Assembly (NCBI GenBank): GCA_977006965.1
Contig: OZ345353.1
Location: 4,402,001 to 4,466,000 of the forward strand
Source of the DNA: Phymatolithon calcareum
Taxonomy: Eukaryota > Rhodophyta > Florideophyceae > Hapalidiales
Length of the DNA: 64,000 bases
Reading direction: 5' to 3'
The notes under the pieces: generated by a model
The model's input: only the letters and a program-made list of their open reading frames with translations
Databases searched by the model: none
Told to the model about the DNA's origin: nothing
Shown here: piece after piece, positions 20,791 through 32,939 of the stretch
How the letters are laid out: every line of letters begins with the position of its first letter
How positions within the stretch are numbered: the stretch's first letter is position 1
Made by a program: the position numbers and the translations under genes

Positions 20791-20913
20791 GCAAATTCTA
20801 TTGCTTGCAATTGCAGTCCTGGGTGAATTTATCAATTTAATTGCTCAGTTTTGTTTGCAGCAATTCGCATTGCAATTTGAAGGCTTTCCACAATATAGAC
20901 ATCAATAATTTAT

Positions 20914-21306
20914 TCAAGCAAGTTCACCTAGCTGCATGTGATCTTCATCTTCTTCGATAGCCCTCTCGACACGTTGTTTGACAGCCATAGACATAGCCTG
21001 CTTCACGGTTTCCTCATCCCAGTAGGAGCGGTTGACTTTCAGAAAAAGCGTTGCCTCAAAGACAATAAGAGATGTTCCCTTCCTATGGTCTAGTAGAATA
21101 TACTTCGCCATAGACCAAAGTCGCTCGACCTCAGCAACGGACCCAAGTATGAATGGTGTGTTAATGTATTCCTTCGATCCCGCGCTTCCGGTGTTCTTCT
21201 TCTGTTTCTTTAGTCTGTCGGTCATACTCATCGGTTCATGCAGCTGAGTAGATGATACCACATGAATAGGCCCATTGTTGAAACCGTGTGGAGTCCAGTG
21301 GCTCAA
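20914..21306 (-). pseudogene. hAT transposase C-terminal fragment
   Basis: The minus strand encodes the hAT dimerisation region: ILGSVAEVERLWSMAKYILL and FEATLFLKVNRSYWDEE. This parallels the 7.7-kb element but is clearly diverged, so it is a different hAT subfamily. The N-terminal part is missing. The flank 20,790-20,905 is rich in ttgcaat words, as in subterminal hAT DNA. Confidence 0.82.
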
Positions 21307-24300
21307 TCTCGTCTTTATTTAACCTTTTCGCACCCATTATCTTAGGTCCCTGATGAGAGACATAGGTGTACGATGATCACTGGTTCAGGTACAATAAATA
21401 GCTGTCCGAGTGGTCTGCCGGCAATCCAGATATGACGTTTATTGCCACTTTCCTTAGTTCCCTCACAAGGGAGCGTCCGGGAATTTCTGCCAAAAGGACT
21501 GTTTTCTGACGTTGCAGTACTCTGTGACATTTTCAGCAAAATACCTTGTGACGAATGTTGTGACCACAGTATGACAGGTCCTGCTCCAGATTCGGCCCCG
21601 ATTAGTGCAGAGCATCTACATCAATAGAAAAATCTCTCATTCATTTGGTAGATGGAAGGCAACGCTTTAACGGACAAGAGCAACTACCGACCGATCTAGA
21701 TGGTTGGCTTATCCAATTGGTCCGTCTCTCCTTTTTAGGGAAGACCAGCTTTTCCTACATTTGAGCGCCCACGAATAGCGCAAAACGATACACCATGGCT
21801 GGCTGCGGAAAGGTTTCTGCCCAAGCAGAAGCACCGGAGGCCGTTTCAGATCCTGCGAATTCTGTGGTACGGATAATTGCGATTGGACCTGCTTTCGAGA
21901 AGAAATCTACATCCACGCACAGAGCCTAGGCGGGGCGAACAGCACTCTCCGTAAGGCGCTGTACAGATCTTTTGTACGATAGCGCTGGAAGAACCTCGGA
22001 CATGGCGTGTGCGTCCAAGTACCGCACTGCGTACGATCTGGGATTCGTCAAATTGCTCCTGAGGAGGTCAGCCACCAGTATATGAGTCATAAAGATGAAT
22101 GATTGGTCACTTTCTCACTCAGAGGTGTATCGGAGAACGGCTATAATATTCTCCAAGTTCGCAAAATTTGGGCTTTCGGAAGGCTTGTCTCGCAATATTC
22201 TTCGTCCATTCTTTAGCCATTTCTTCAAACACGCTTCGAATCTAGGTCAGCTCCAAAATTGTATTTGATGATTTTCTACTATAAAAGAACTCAGAGCCCC
22301 ATCTCGTTCCTCACCAATGTCGTCAATAGAACTCTTCTAAGCACTGAGTGCACGGTTAGGAGCTCGGCGTTCAGAGACTTGGATGCTCGGTGGCGCAGAG
22401 TGTACTACACTTTGCAAACTCAGAAAATATGAAGGAGTGTCCTTTAAGGTCGTGGAAAGTAAAGTGCGCCACGAGATGGCTACGAGGAGGAGTAACGCAA
22501 ACCGGTTGTCATTCTGTTTTTCTCAAATGGGTCTAATCAATTTCTATGAAGCTTTCACGCGATCTGAAATGTATCATATATGCATGTTTGTGATAGGAAA
22601 AATGAGGTCTGTTAGCATGAACATTGCGAGCTGCCATTGTAGCGGTAGTTCTCGTAGCAGGATTGGCTTTATGGAGAGAATTAATCGGAAATAAAAGTGA
22701 ACTATGGGCAATGCAAAAAGGTTTATCCGACGTTTCGCACTTGCGATTGAAATTATTTTAATTCTTTGTGCTGCTCATGGGAAGACTTTGAACTGCAAAG
22801 AAGACCGAGTAAGAAACCGGCATTTTTTTCTTCCTCTCAAGAGCCTGTTCTTGAAACTGCGCTGCGTTCTGGTCTAACTAATTTGGACGAGCTTCATTGA
22901 TGGTATCTATTTTCCACCGGCGCACGGAAGGAAGGCGAGTGCTCCACGTGCATACACGTCTCCAAATTTGCACTGGATGTCCTCCCGCCTACCAAAAATT
23001 CGCATTGCCATGAAGCGCGTCTCGTGAACTTTAGAGCACTGACTTAATGAACTTCACAGTCGATCGTGTCCTGTGACCAGCATATTGGCAGACACCACAA
23101 GACGAACCCGTCGCATCATTTCCATTACCCTGCTTAATCGAAAATAGTTTGATTATGTTATCGACTCATAATACAGGCGAAACACGAAGGGTATCTTTCA
23201 GAATTAAATTTATGTAAATTGAAAAGTCAGCGTTACTCCCCCTCCTAACAATGCCCTGGTGCCAACTTACTTTCTGAGTCTCTCGTAACGATCATAATAT
23301 GACTTGGAAAAGCATATATTATGCGCTCAGCAAGTCATTTCACCACACGTAATGTAATGATTCCTTTGAATCTTACACTGATTGCATAGATAAACGTGTC
23401 TGAAGACTGTAGGCTGTAGTGGAAGCAAAATCCTCTACTCTGACTTCCTGCATTTCTTTCTATTGAAATTACATGGAACCTATCACGCAGACGAAATATC
23501 TCCAAATTTGACCAGCATAAAAGTGCTGCAGTCACGGTTTTCACTCTGATAAAAATGTATGAATTGCTTCTGCGAAACTCACCATGCTAAAAATAAAACA
23601 GACACGACATCCATTCGCAGGAGAATGGAAGAAGAGTTGAAAGTGAACTAAAGAGCATGCGTTTCGACTCATACCAGTAAGATGTTGACGATTAGAGACA
23701 AACCTATTGCGGTAGAATACGTTTTTGAAATCGAGGACATTTGAGAATACTTGTAGAAGAACAAGCTTTTATGGACTCTCTAAATTACGGATTTGGATTA
23801 CACTTGGATATTTGTCTCGTTAATTGTTCTAAATACGCTATAGGGATTCCTGTTTTTGAAAGCACTATATCGATCTTCGTTCTAGGTCGTAGTTACTCAT
23901 TTGTTGTAGTATTCTGACGAATATACAGAACCAAGAACGTGTAGAAAATTTATAAATGTAATATTTTACGGAAGGCTTACAGAACGAATCCGGAAATGCG
24001 AGGAGTCAATGTCATCAGGGGAATGTAAGAAGGGGAGGAAAGCAAAGTATATGACAGCCGAACGCTCTACAAACACAATAGCGCTCTCTATATGAGACTA
24101 TGGCTTCGCATCAAAAAAACATTTATCACAACAGATTTACTGTCCGAAATGTACGCTTGTATTCGCCGCGGTGAATGTCAGCGTGGCTAATAATCGCGCA
24201 TCCATTCTGTGGTCAAAAATAATGACCAATCAGAAATGGTCACAGCTTGTACACTTAAACAGGATGTTAGGCCAATAGTTTTGAAGAGCTCGGCTGACGC

Positions 24301-24856
24301 CAACAGACAAATCGCATTGATTAAGGCTTTGGAGCTGCATAGATACTGCCAGGTGCGTAGCGCTCTATACACAGTGATCGTTTATTGGATGAAGTTCTCG
24401 AATACGCAGCATCAGGTTTACACGAGTACATTAAATTCACTAATTTTGCTGATATGTGAATTCACTCATAATTTTGTCTCTAGAATCGACTATGGATTTT
24501 ATTTATTTTTTTGATACATTAAATTCTGCTTTCTTCCCCTTCTTACATTCCCCTGATATCATCCATGCTGAAAATATATGCATGGGCTTAGTATAGTTTC
24601 GAGAAATCTCTGCTGTAGCTTCTTTTCGTATCGCATAAATTAATATGGGCTGGGTGATTACACTACTGAAACGTTTCTCAAGTACCGTATACGTTCACGG
24701 ATTTAAGACATGCATTTCAATAACAAAGCTTGTTTACAGATTTACACTATCTTCGTTCTGCTCGGATACGTGTCGAGATCATGAAGACTACAAATACGAG
24801 CTCCGTGGGAGGTGTGCAATCCATATAAGTAGTACTTCAGCGAGCAATATACCTCT
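21307..24856. other. Long AT-rich region without recognised genes
   Basis: Only scattered short open stretches occur (for example 22,383-22,694 + and 23,335-23,544 -). None has a motif, and none is repeated elsewhere in the window. It could be the left flank, or part, of a mobile unit carrying the recombinase gene at 24,857, but no terminal repeats were found. Confidence 0.5.
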
Positions 24857-26974
24857 ATGTCCCCTAATTCCTATCTACTAGTAATACCGCTCGTATTACA
24901 GCCCTCAGACAACCAAGTCCATCTTCTCTCCCGCCAAGGGACCACTATGACGTTTGGTATACCTCATATTTCCGATGATGATGAAAGTAGCATCAATTCT
25001 CTTGGATTCCTATCAGGCTCAAAGCCTCCGCCTAAGGGTTTGAAGGGCCCCAAATCCCGCCGATTTCTGATCTCGGATGGCAATGTCGAGACCAGTAACG
25101 ATGAGCAAGATCATGGTTCTGATCCCTTCTCTCCGAGAGCGAGAAGAACAGATTTGCGATCGCGATATCGATCAAGGGCTTCACAGGGCGCCCAGAGCAA
25201 GAAAAGGACTTTTTCCTCCATGCTGGAGGAAGATTTTCGTAACGATACTGAAGAAGATATTGTCGATACTGAGTCTAAGATTCCGACACGCTCGAATAGC
25301 TGTGCTAGCCCTAAGAAATCTTTGCTGACGCCTGCTGGTTTCGAGTCCGATGGAAATGAGATCACGACTCAAACAGACCCCGAAGATGAGTACAGTAACC
25401 ATTCTGAAGGAAGGAATGGCTCGGAAGAAAACAATACACCCCTGCAGCAACTTCTCTCACGACAGGCCAGTGTTTTGAACCAGTTTCGCGTAAGCATCCC
25501 CAAGAAGACGCCGAAGAACACTAAGTCCGGTATTATCCACGGTGCTTCTGGCCCCATTGGAATTGAAGAGCTCTGGAGCATCGAGATTAGCTTTCTATCC
25601 CCGAACTTCTTTCGATCAAAGGAGGCAAAAATGGAGATTGAGAGCAAGGTTCGAAAAGGTTTAAGAGCCTACGAGGGGCTTCGAATCACGCATGAAAACT
25701 CTTACGATATGAAGGCGGTCTATGATGTTGATTTTGCACCGTCCATCAATGCAGGCCGCGACAGCCATACGTATGCACAGTTTAAGGTGACAGTTGGGCA
25801 GTTCGCACGCATGTGCGTTACGCTTGAGAAATGTAACGCATTGAGCCTTTGCGACCCAGGGAGCCTGTTTCGCTTAATTTGCGAAAAGAGTTTGGCGCAG
25901 GCATTTCTCGGCTACTTTCAAATAAGAGCTGCACCAGCGACAGTAACTCAGAAAGCCAATATGCTTGTCAGGCTTGCCGACAATGCAGATTTCTACTTTC
26001 GCACCACGAATCCTGAATTAAGTGCGAAAGCTGAGCTTGCTGCTCGATTTCTGCGGAAGACATCAGCAGTCTCTAAACAGCTGACAAGGCAGAAGATGAA
26101 GGAGAGGCAAGATATTTCGTTAAGGATTGAGGAGGGTCGTCTTTTCACAGAGGCTGATTTTACCCATTTTTCAAAACGAGAGACTGAAATATTGAAAAAA
26201 TGCGCTCCGAGTATTAAGAAGTACGTTTCTGATTTCGAATCATTAACGAGAGAAGATTCAAGCCAGGGGCAGATCCTGACTGATAAGCAATTATGCTCTC
26301 TTGTGAACAAGTGGTGTATCAACTTTATGTGCCTTCTAATAATGAACGGAGCTGGTCAACGACCTCAGGTTTACGCTAATCTTACCCTCCCGTCGTACGC
26401 CGGCTTGAAGCGTCTGGAAGAAGAAGCCGCTGTAAATGGATACTTTGAGCTGTCCACAATCAGGGAGAAGACTACGAGAAACCTCGACTGCCCGTACGTT
26501 ATTTTTCCGGCATCTACCTTCCCCTACCTGGCCATTCACGTCCGATACGTCAGGTGCATAATTCTCAGGAGAACCGGAATCAACGAGTCGAAAATACTGC
26601 GCAAGTCACTACTTCTTCACACTGCAACAGGGTACTCCCTTGACAGCGGTCACGTTACCAGAACTCTAAGGCTTTTTATTGGAAGAATTGATCCCGAGCG
26701 CGCGGACGTGAGCACAATGACCCTACGAGCGAGCTACGCCACGATGATGTTGCAGAAGTATAGAGATGGAAAGCTGATGAAGCATAAGACGGAGGAGCAG
26801 TTCCTAGAATACTTGGCGAAGGTAATGAATACCTCAGTTGAGCAGCTATCTACGACCTATGCCTCAAGTAGCCGTGCTTCGTTTGCAGATTGCGCTCGCG
26901 AAGTGGCAAGAATTATGGAGACGCACGAATGTTGTGCTTCTGCGCTGGTGACCGATTATAACTCATCGGTATGA
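24857..26974 (+). CDS. Tyrosine-recombinase-like protein, Crypton-type candidate (705 aa)
   Basis: One open frame from ATG 24,857 (an alternative ATG is at 24,947). Residues 1-230 are acidic/serine-rich and probably disordered. Residues ~300-385 resemble a helical core-binding domain. The C-terminal ~220 residues match the tyrosine-recombinase layout: Arg-I in GAGQRPQVYANL (R502), a basic hairpin REKTTR (~536-541), Arg-II in STMTLRASYATMM (R624), and MNTSVEQLSTTY with Y668 as the likely nucleophile. The usual His of the HxxR box is Met621 and the usual box III His is replaced. It may therefore be divergent or inactive. Single-gene recombinase elements (Cryptons) encode proteins like this. No RT or other element gene is adjacent. 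Confidence 0.62.
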   Translation: MSPNSYLLVIPLVLQPSDNQVHLLSRQGTTMTFGIPHISDDDESSINSLGFLSGSKPPPKGLKGPKSRRFLISDGNVETSNDEQDHGSDPFSPRARRTDLRSRYRSRASQGAQSKKRTFSSMLEEDFRNDTEEDIVDTESKIPTRSNSCASPKKSLLTPAGFESDGNEITTQTDPEDEYSNHSEGRNGSEENNTPLQQLLSRQASVLNQFRVSIPKKTPKNTKSGIIHGASGPIGIEELWSIEISFLSPNFFRSKEAKMEIESKVRKGLRAYEGLRITHENSYDMKAVYDVDFAPSINAGRDSHTYAQFKVTVGQFARMCVTLEKCNALSLCDPGSLFRLICEKSLAQAFLGYFQIRAAPATVTQKANMLVRLADNADFYFRTTNPELSAKAELAARFLRKTSAVSKQLTRQKMKERQDISLRIEEGRLFTEADFTHFSKRETEILKKCAPSIKKYVSDFESLTREDSSQGQILTDKQLCSLVNKWCINFMCLLIMNGAGQRPQVYANLTLPSYAGLKRLEEEAAVNGYFELSTIREKTTRNLDCPYVIFPASTFPYLAIHVRYVRCIILRRTGINESKILRKSLLLHTATGYSLDSGHVTRTLRLFIGRIDPERADVSTMTLRASYATMMLQKYRDGKLMKHKTEEQFLEYLAKVMNTSVEQLSTTYASSSRASFADCAREVARIMETHECCASALVTDYNSSV

Positions 26975-27127
26975 AACGTTACTATATGCACCCTTTGCTA
27001 ATTTTCTTTATAACAATGATTGTACTCTGTTTTGCTCCTCGTTTTTTAAAGTAAAGGTGATATCGGACATGCATGTCTTTATCTGCAGAGAACTGTGCAT
27101 ATCATATAGAGCGGGTATCCGTGAAAG

Positions 27128-27640
27128 GAGATGAAGAATGCTTCACCGTGACTGTGGAGTAACTCAACTCCACCTAATACCAGAAAAACGACGCAACAAA
27201 ATGGTTTTTTTCTCAGCAAGGTAGGATCTTGGTTTTCCTCTTCGTATACGACGACGAAGATGAGCTGGTCAACGCAGCGACCCGGACGGCCTTGAGACAG
27301 CGCGTTATCGTATGTGACGGAGATGGTTCCATGTTCAACAAGTACCGTACAATCCCATCCCAAGTTGTCGGTGCTGGAATTTTAGTGCTGCGCGGAGGAA
27401 CGGTAGAGACGGCGAGCGGAAGAATCATCTATTGGTTCACGGACAGCAGCAGCTGCATAGACGTGCAAAACTGGCAACTGGTAATGTTTGGATAGATGGT
27501 GCGGAAACTATGGGGCCTTACGGAACAAATCATGGCACAGGAGATTCACATCGGAAGTATTTGGATGTCAAGTCACTGCAGAGTCCTGACAAATGAGGCT
27601 GCTGATGACCTCGCGTCTCGTGGAGTTTTGAAGACAAGGC
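27128..27640 (+). mobile_element. Non-LTR family B fragment with internal deletion
   Basis: The fragment reads through decayed Tudor-like sequence (ILVFLFVYDDEDEL), QRVIVCDGDGSMFNKYRTI, VGAGILVLRGG, then jumps to IIYWFTDSSSCIDV and, past a TAG, MVRKLWGLTEQIMAQEIHI and SSHCRVLTNEAADDLASRG. The stretch with the second catalytic acid (FDAEA) is deleted. Confidence 0.75.
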
Positions 27641-27749
27641 CTTTTTCCGCGTCAGGCGATACCTTTCACCTTGTGAGCGACACGGTCCATTCTCAGACCG
27701 GCATGTCATATGGTATACTGTTGTTGATTGGCTTCTTTCTTGACCCTTA

Positions 27750-27858
27750 GCGAATCCGGATCGACGAGATTAACATATTTCCCATCTACCTGTACCGTCA
27801 TAAGATATACACTTTTTTGGGCCTGTGGCGATTCCGGATCGATGCGATTAACATATTT
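27750..27858 (+). repeat. Two 31-base direct repeats 78 bases apart
   Basis: gcgaatccggatcgacgaga... (27,750-27,780) and gcgattccggatcgatgcga... (27,828-27,858) differ at three positions. No function is apparent. Confidence 0.7.
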
Positions 27859-28225
27859 GAAATATTTTCAAAAATGGTTCTTAAGATTTCCACTAAAATT
27901 AGAGAGAGATTCTGTCCACTCTTTGAACATGTAACAGTGCATCAGTAAACTAGTCATTCGCAGCCCCAGTGTGAGGAGCAGTTCGTAGAATACCGGGAAT
28001 TATTTACAACAGGTAAAATCAATGCCTCTAGCCAGGTCGTTCTCTTCTGTCGGGGTCCATGTCGGCTTCTTCAGGATTCTGTTGACTGCTGCAACGGCCC
28101 ATGCTCCTTGACTGCCCAATGATCTTTTAACAAGACTCTCAAAATCCGCGCATTTCAGAAAGCTAACATCAATAAGGAGCCGAAGGAGTGCAATTGACAG
28201 CCTGTTTTTAAACATCAAAGGCTAC
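27859..28225. other. No recognised gene
   Basis: A 72-codon minus-strand stretch (28,000-28,218) contains a segment ILKKPTWTPTEEND with weak similarity to DNA at 53,060-53,100, possibly a non-LTR linker. The LTR inserted at its right end. Confidence 0.35.
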
Positions 28226-28867
28226 TGTGAAATCCTCGTCGTATTTGTTTGTTTTTGTCTCGTTTGATTGTTTTCCTGTATGGCGTGGTTGCTTGGATAG
28301 TGTATTGAAAGCAAGTCGAAAGATGATCTCTCTGGAGGGGCCACAGACCGCTGTGGAGGATCCCTGAATAAGGGCCACAAACCCCATGTGGAGGGGCCAC
28401 AGACCCGTGTGGAGGGGCCACACACTGCTGAGAGGTACACGCATTGTGGGGACAAGACTCGTATTCAAACTATTACAAAGCATATTACTGGTTGTTGGTA
28501 ATATACGCGGCAGTCGAGGTCGACACCCAGTTACCAGAAACGAGTTGGGAGATTACAATTAGATTTGGGGAATATAAAAGGGGGAAGAGTAGTGGATCTC
28601 AAATGGGGGAGAGGAGGGACGGCGCGAGGTCGCGCGGGAAGGAAGTAAACACGACATACTCTTTACTCAAATCTGGTTGAACTGTGTCCCTCACGGTCGA
28701 GTCCAAAGTTGGACAAAGTAGCAACCCAGAGTTGGGTAGCAAACTTACGTGGTACACTTCCGGGTCGCTGGGGCGCACGTCTGCGACAAAATGGTGCTGT
28801 TGCGGCGTGCAGTACGACTGAAGGGCCTTGAGACGCAGAGTCTCCGTGTCTCGACGAGTATTTAACA
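28226..28867 (+). mobile_element. 5' LTR of copia-order retrotransposon (642 bp)
   Basis: It has the same TG...CA termini as 16,394-17,111 and the same TATAAAAG (28,573-28,580), with a shorter minisatellite (28,331-28,425). The gag ATG follows almost at once (28,871). No matching 3' LTR lies downstream in the same orientation before 39,369, so the element is truncated. Confidence 0.88.
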
Positions 28868-28870
28868 GTT

Positions 28871-30409
28871 ATGGGCCCAGGAGCCCGAAGTCGGCATGTG
28901 GCGAAGAAGGAAACGTCGGACCGTGTAGGGTCAGTGCGGGCCCGGGAAGTCCCCGTGTTTTACGACAACACAAACCCGCGGATATACAGGCGGCTTGTGT
29001 GCGACTGGATAGCGTTCCAGGACCTGTCCGACGATGGCTCCAGCAAGAATTTGAGAAGAGGTCAGCAAGTGCTTGCCATTCTCACCAACATTTGCGGAAA
29101 CGCAGGTTTAAGGATGGGTCACATACAGGCAATGCTCCACAAGGACATGACGCGAGAGGAGTTTATGCGGGTGGTTGATTACATCCTGGATATTGTCGAC
29201 CCGGTAGACCGGGAGTCGTCATTCCTACAGACTGCCAAAGCTTGGCAGGACTTGATGTAGAAGGTATACCGTAAGAATCAGACTTATGACAAATACTGGA
29301 GAGAGTACAGTAACCTCAGTCTTCAGTACGCTTATAGTCATGGCGAATCCGCCCAAACTCCAGGAATCTAGGAGCTGTTCGCGCTCCTTTGCGTCCTCAA
29401 CGCGAAGCTGTCTCAAGCGGAGTTCAGCATCGTATTACAGACGTCTATGCGTTTCCAGAAGGACCAGTTAAGCGGGACGGACACGGGTTTCCGACCACGA
29501 TCGGCACGAATTCCCTACCCGATTGGACCGGCGTCCGCTACGAGAGCACTTAGCCACTACACGGGGGGTATTCGTGGTGATCTTGCTGCAGAGGTGAGTA
29601 CAGAGTCACAAGTTGAAGACTCTGGAGAACACCAGCAAGTGCGACATGAGATTCCAGCGACGGCAGGGGCCGGTCCTAGTAATGTTCCGGAGTTCAGCAG
29701 GGAGCGAAAACGCTCAGTAGTTCATGATTTCCTCAGTATTTGCAGCATAGAACTGCAAGACCTAGAAACGAGGTGCAGGGAAGCACTGCAGACAGCCGAG
29801 CAGGCTCTGGCGATCGTCAACAGCTGGACGGGGACAATCCCAAATAACGCAGCAGTTGCTGCTTTAGCCGCGAGCCTGCGAAATGTAGCGGCACAGACCA
29901 CGGTAATGGTCTCGTCGATAGAGTCGACAAAAGGTGTCGTAGAAGGACTGACAGGCAGGGCAAGAGATAACCAATTGTCCTACAGTGTTTCACTGGCGGC
30001 ACCGCCGCCAAGAGCACGGGTGAGTTCCTCACTGGAGGCATCGGTGCAACAGCATGAACCGCTAATTACGTTGGAGGCGGTAAGGATAGCGCTTCGCCGT
30101 ATCTATCACGGTAATCTCGCTACACAAAGCACAGCGAGCTTTGGCGATGTGAATTATGCGCGAATAAGCGGTCGTCACTCCGATGGGGGAAGTACAGCGC
30201 AGACCGGTTTGGCAAGTGCCAAGGGGCCGTCTAACACACCAAAAGTGAAATGCTGGGTTTCGGAAGGTCCTCATTTTTATTACGAGAATGAGGAGTGCAA
30301 GAAGGACCATGAGGCCAGGCAAGACGCGAAGAAAAATTTACCTGGAGGAAAGAAGAAATCGGGCGATAAGGAAATGTTTAGGGCAACGGCACTTTCGTCC
30401 GTACGCTGA
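28871..30409 (+). pseudogene. gag of the copia-order element, single frame with two TAG stops
   Basis: From ATG 28,871 one frame runs 513 codons to TGA 30,407. It is interrupted by TAG at 29,258-29,260 and 29,369-29,371, with no frameshift. The N-terminal part (VFYDNTNPRIYRRLVCDWIA) looks like a capsid core. The C-terminal part has a Cys/His segment CWVSEGPHFYYENEEC, a knuckle-like motif. Coding sense clearly continues across both stops. Confidence 0.75.
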
Positions 30410-30427
30410 GCAGATCCACCGGATACC

Positions 30428-31633
30428 GTGTACAACAAGATGACGGTTGCAGGCCGTGACGGCCAAGAATCGTCGCATGGATGTTGCGCCGATGATTGCG
30501 CTTATCCAATTAATGCGATTGTGGACGGTGGCGCCGCTGCAACAGTAATTGGCCTGAAGAAATACGTCGCGCTGTGCGACAATCAGGGCTTGAAGCCCGT
30601 GATATCAAAGCGTGCTTCACTTGCGTCTGGCACGGAGGGAAATCACTCAAAGCCTCAGTCCATTGTTGGGCCCTGCGAACTGCCACTCGCGATATCAGGG
30701 GACTTATTGTTGGGCCTGTCGTGCCTGGTGGTCGACGGTGATGCTCCGCTCCTTATTCGCAAAGATGCCCTTGGGCACCACAAGTGTGTCAAGTCACATG
30801 ACGGTAATTGGGTGAGTTTCAACATTGATGGCCGAGCAGTGCGCTTACCTACTCGCTTATCGATAGACGACGGACATTCGAGGGTAACACTGTGCACTGA
30901 TTCGCTGAAGAAGATGGTCGCGAAGGCCATGCTTCAGGAGGCTACCGGAAATGCAGCTTCGATGATCATCATCAAGCGAATTCACCGTCGTACTCATTTG
31001 CATTCGCGATCCGTTGAGAAATTGCTCAAGCACCCGAAGAAGTGGACGCCGGAAATTTCAGCAGAGGTGTCAAGGGTTCAAGGACAGTGCAATGCTTGCA
31101 TTCGAAGTGGAGATCCACCACCGGCTAACAAGCTTAGCATGAGTCGAATCCATTTGGATTTCAACACATGCGTCTACGTAGACCTGATGTATTGGGGACA
31201 AGGGCTTGTACTTCATTTCGTTGACTACGCAACTGGATACTTAGAGCTCACACAGCTTGAGTCGCGCGATTTGACAAAGATGCTACAGGTCGTAATGCGC
31301 AGCTGGATCCTGCGCCATGGGGATCATGTCGAAGTTTTTGACGACGCAGTATTCGACAACGGAATTGCCCGGAGGTGGGCAAAAGGACTCGGTATGAAGC
31401 TAGTGCCTTTGCCTGCGCGCCGGCATGATAAAGCCGGTCCGGTCGAACGCAACCATCGGGCGGTCAAAGATGCGCTGGAACGCCTGGAGAATGACCCCTC
31501 TCATGCTATGCTCTCGTTTGCCGACCGCTTGTCGACAGCTGGTTTCGCCGCAAATATACTTTACGGCAACAGGCGGCGTCTTCATTTGAGCTCGTATGGG
31601 GATACACTCCTTCGATTACAGGAAGTGGTATGA
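30428..31633 (+). pseudogene. Protease-integrase part of pol
   Basis: The sequence stays in the same frame as gag, 18 bases after its TGA. The protease-like motif is NAIVDGGAAATVIG, so the catalytic triplet is DGG instead of DTG/DSG. An HHCC zinc finger follows (IHRRTHLHS ... CNACI). The integrase core has VYVDLMYWG, FDNGIARRWAKGLG and GPVERNHRAVKDAL (the D-D-E set). Gag-protease-integrase before RT is the Ty1/copia order. It ends at TGA 31,631. Confidence 0.85.
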
Positions 31634-32861
31634 GAGTTTTCCGTCGGGCAGTACGCGCGGCTCATTCAGAAATGGTTGCTTGGCGCCTACTGGCGAAAGT
31701 GCTCAAGGCGCGACCGGCAAGTGCAGGATCAAGGCACATCAGAATTGGCGACGAGGTGTTGATTCTTCTTCCTGGAGGAAAGCGCCCGCGAGTACAATGG
31801 GTGAAGCGCAAGGTTCGCTCGGTGCGAGAAGACTATTCGGTACTTGTGGGTCGGGGCGAGACCAATGCGTGGTTGCCCCCGAAGACATGCGTACAATTCC
31901 TAAATCACCAATTGCCTCGGTCGCCGGTGAGGCAGAACTGGGGATAGAAAAGGAAGATGTTTATCAGCAGGACGTGGAGTCGGAAGACGAGCCCGATATC
32001 GACTACGATAACGTTTCATCGTCAAGTGACGATGATAACGGTCGCCAAGACCCTCCTCAAGAAGATTGGGATGATGGGGCGGCGGCGCTAGAAATTTATT
32101 CTGGGGACGGGCCCTTGGGTGAAGGTAACGCACAGTATTCGCGCCGTGATTTTGATGCCTCCCAGGCGCCAAGCGGTGACGCAGAAAGCCGTGAGGTCCA
32201 GACGCACGTCGCAGATACCGCAACTGAAGCTAAAGCAATGCCCCCCGAGTTGGAGGATATAATACCAGTGGTACCGCTGCGCAGGAGTAAACGCAGTGTG
32301 TACCCGCCCCCGCGATTAAATTTGCTCACGATCCCGATGGACCGGGATGCTGCGGCGCAGATTGCACTGAAGCGCGCGTAAGAGACCGTGAGCAACGCGC
32401 AATTCATGTCGCGTGAAGTTGCTGTTATAGCGGAGTGGCTTTATGGCCAGGCGCGTCTTGCGGAGATACAGGAAAATGTGCTACCGAACATGCGCGCAAT
32501 TCCGCGGAGAGAAGTTCCCACAGACGGGAATGTTATTTATTCTTATTTCATCTACAAGATCCACTTGGAGTCGAACGACATCGACGTCGCGAGGTACAAA
32601 CTGAAGGCGCTGCTTTGTGTGCACGGAAATCGCGACAGAGAGCGCGAGATTCTACGCACCGATGCCGTCGTCGTTTCCCAAAACGGATTTCGTCTATTAT
32701 ACAGCGCGGCCGTTTGTGGCGGAATGATTTTGGGGAAAACGGATGTGCGCGTCGCCTACGCGCGATTGGGTAGTGCAAGACGAGACGTTTTTGTCCAACC
32801 ACCACGCGAGATGGCAAGCCGCGAGGTTTGGCTGCTGAGGCTTCGTTCTAATACATTTTAG
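31630..32861 (+). pseudogene. Integrase C-terminus and N-terminal half of copia-type RT
   Basis: The first frame (31,630-31,900) gives GDEVLILLPGGKRPRVQWVKR. A frameshift near 31,880 leads to an acidic linker ending in RRSKRSVYPPPRLNLL. After a TAA at 32,379 the RT begins: YSYFIYKIHLES, YKLKALLCVHGNRDRE, VSQNGFRLLYSAAVCGG, KTDVRVAYARLGSARRDVFVQPP and VWLLRL. It stops at 32,861, before the RT active site. RNase H and the 3' LTR are absent. Up to ~32,940 nothing more is recognised. Confidence 0.82.
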
Positions 32862-32939
32862 CAGTACGTGGCTGACGGAGGGACGGCTTTCGATTTGCAA
32901 CTACTAGAAAAAGCAAAGAGGGACGTGAACTAGTTGTTT

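Noticed and set aside
28868-28890. Primer-binding site tgggcccaggagcc after the 5' LTR
   Set aside because: It begins with TGG as expected, but overlaps the gag ATG and I cannot match it to a tRNA 3' end by eye.
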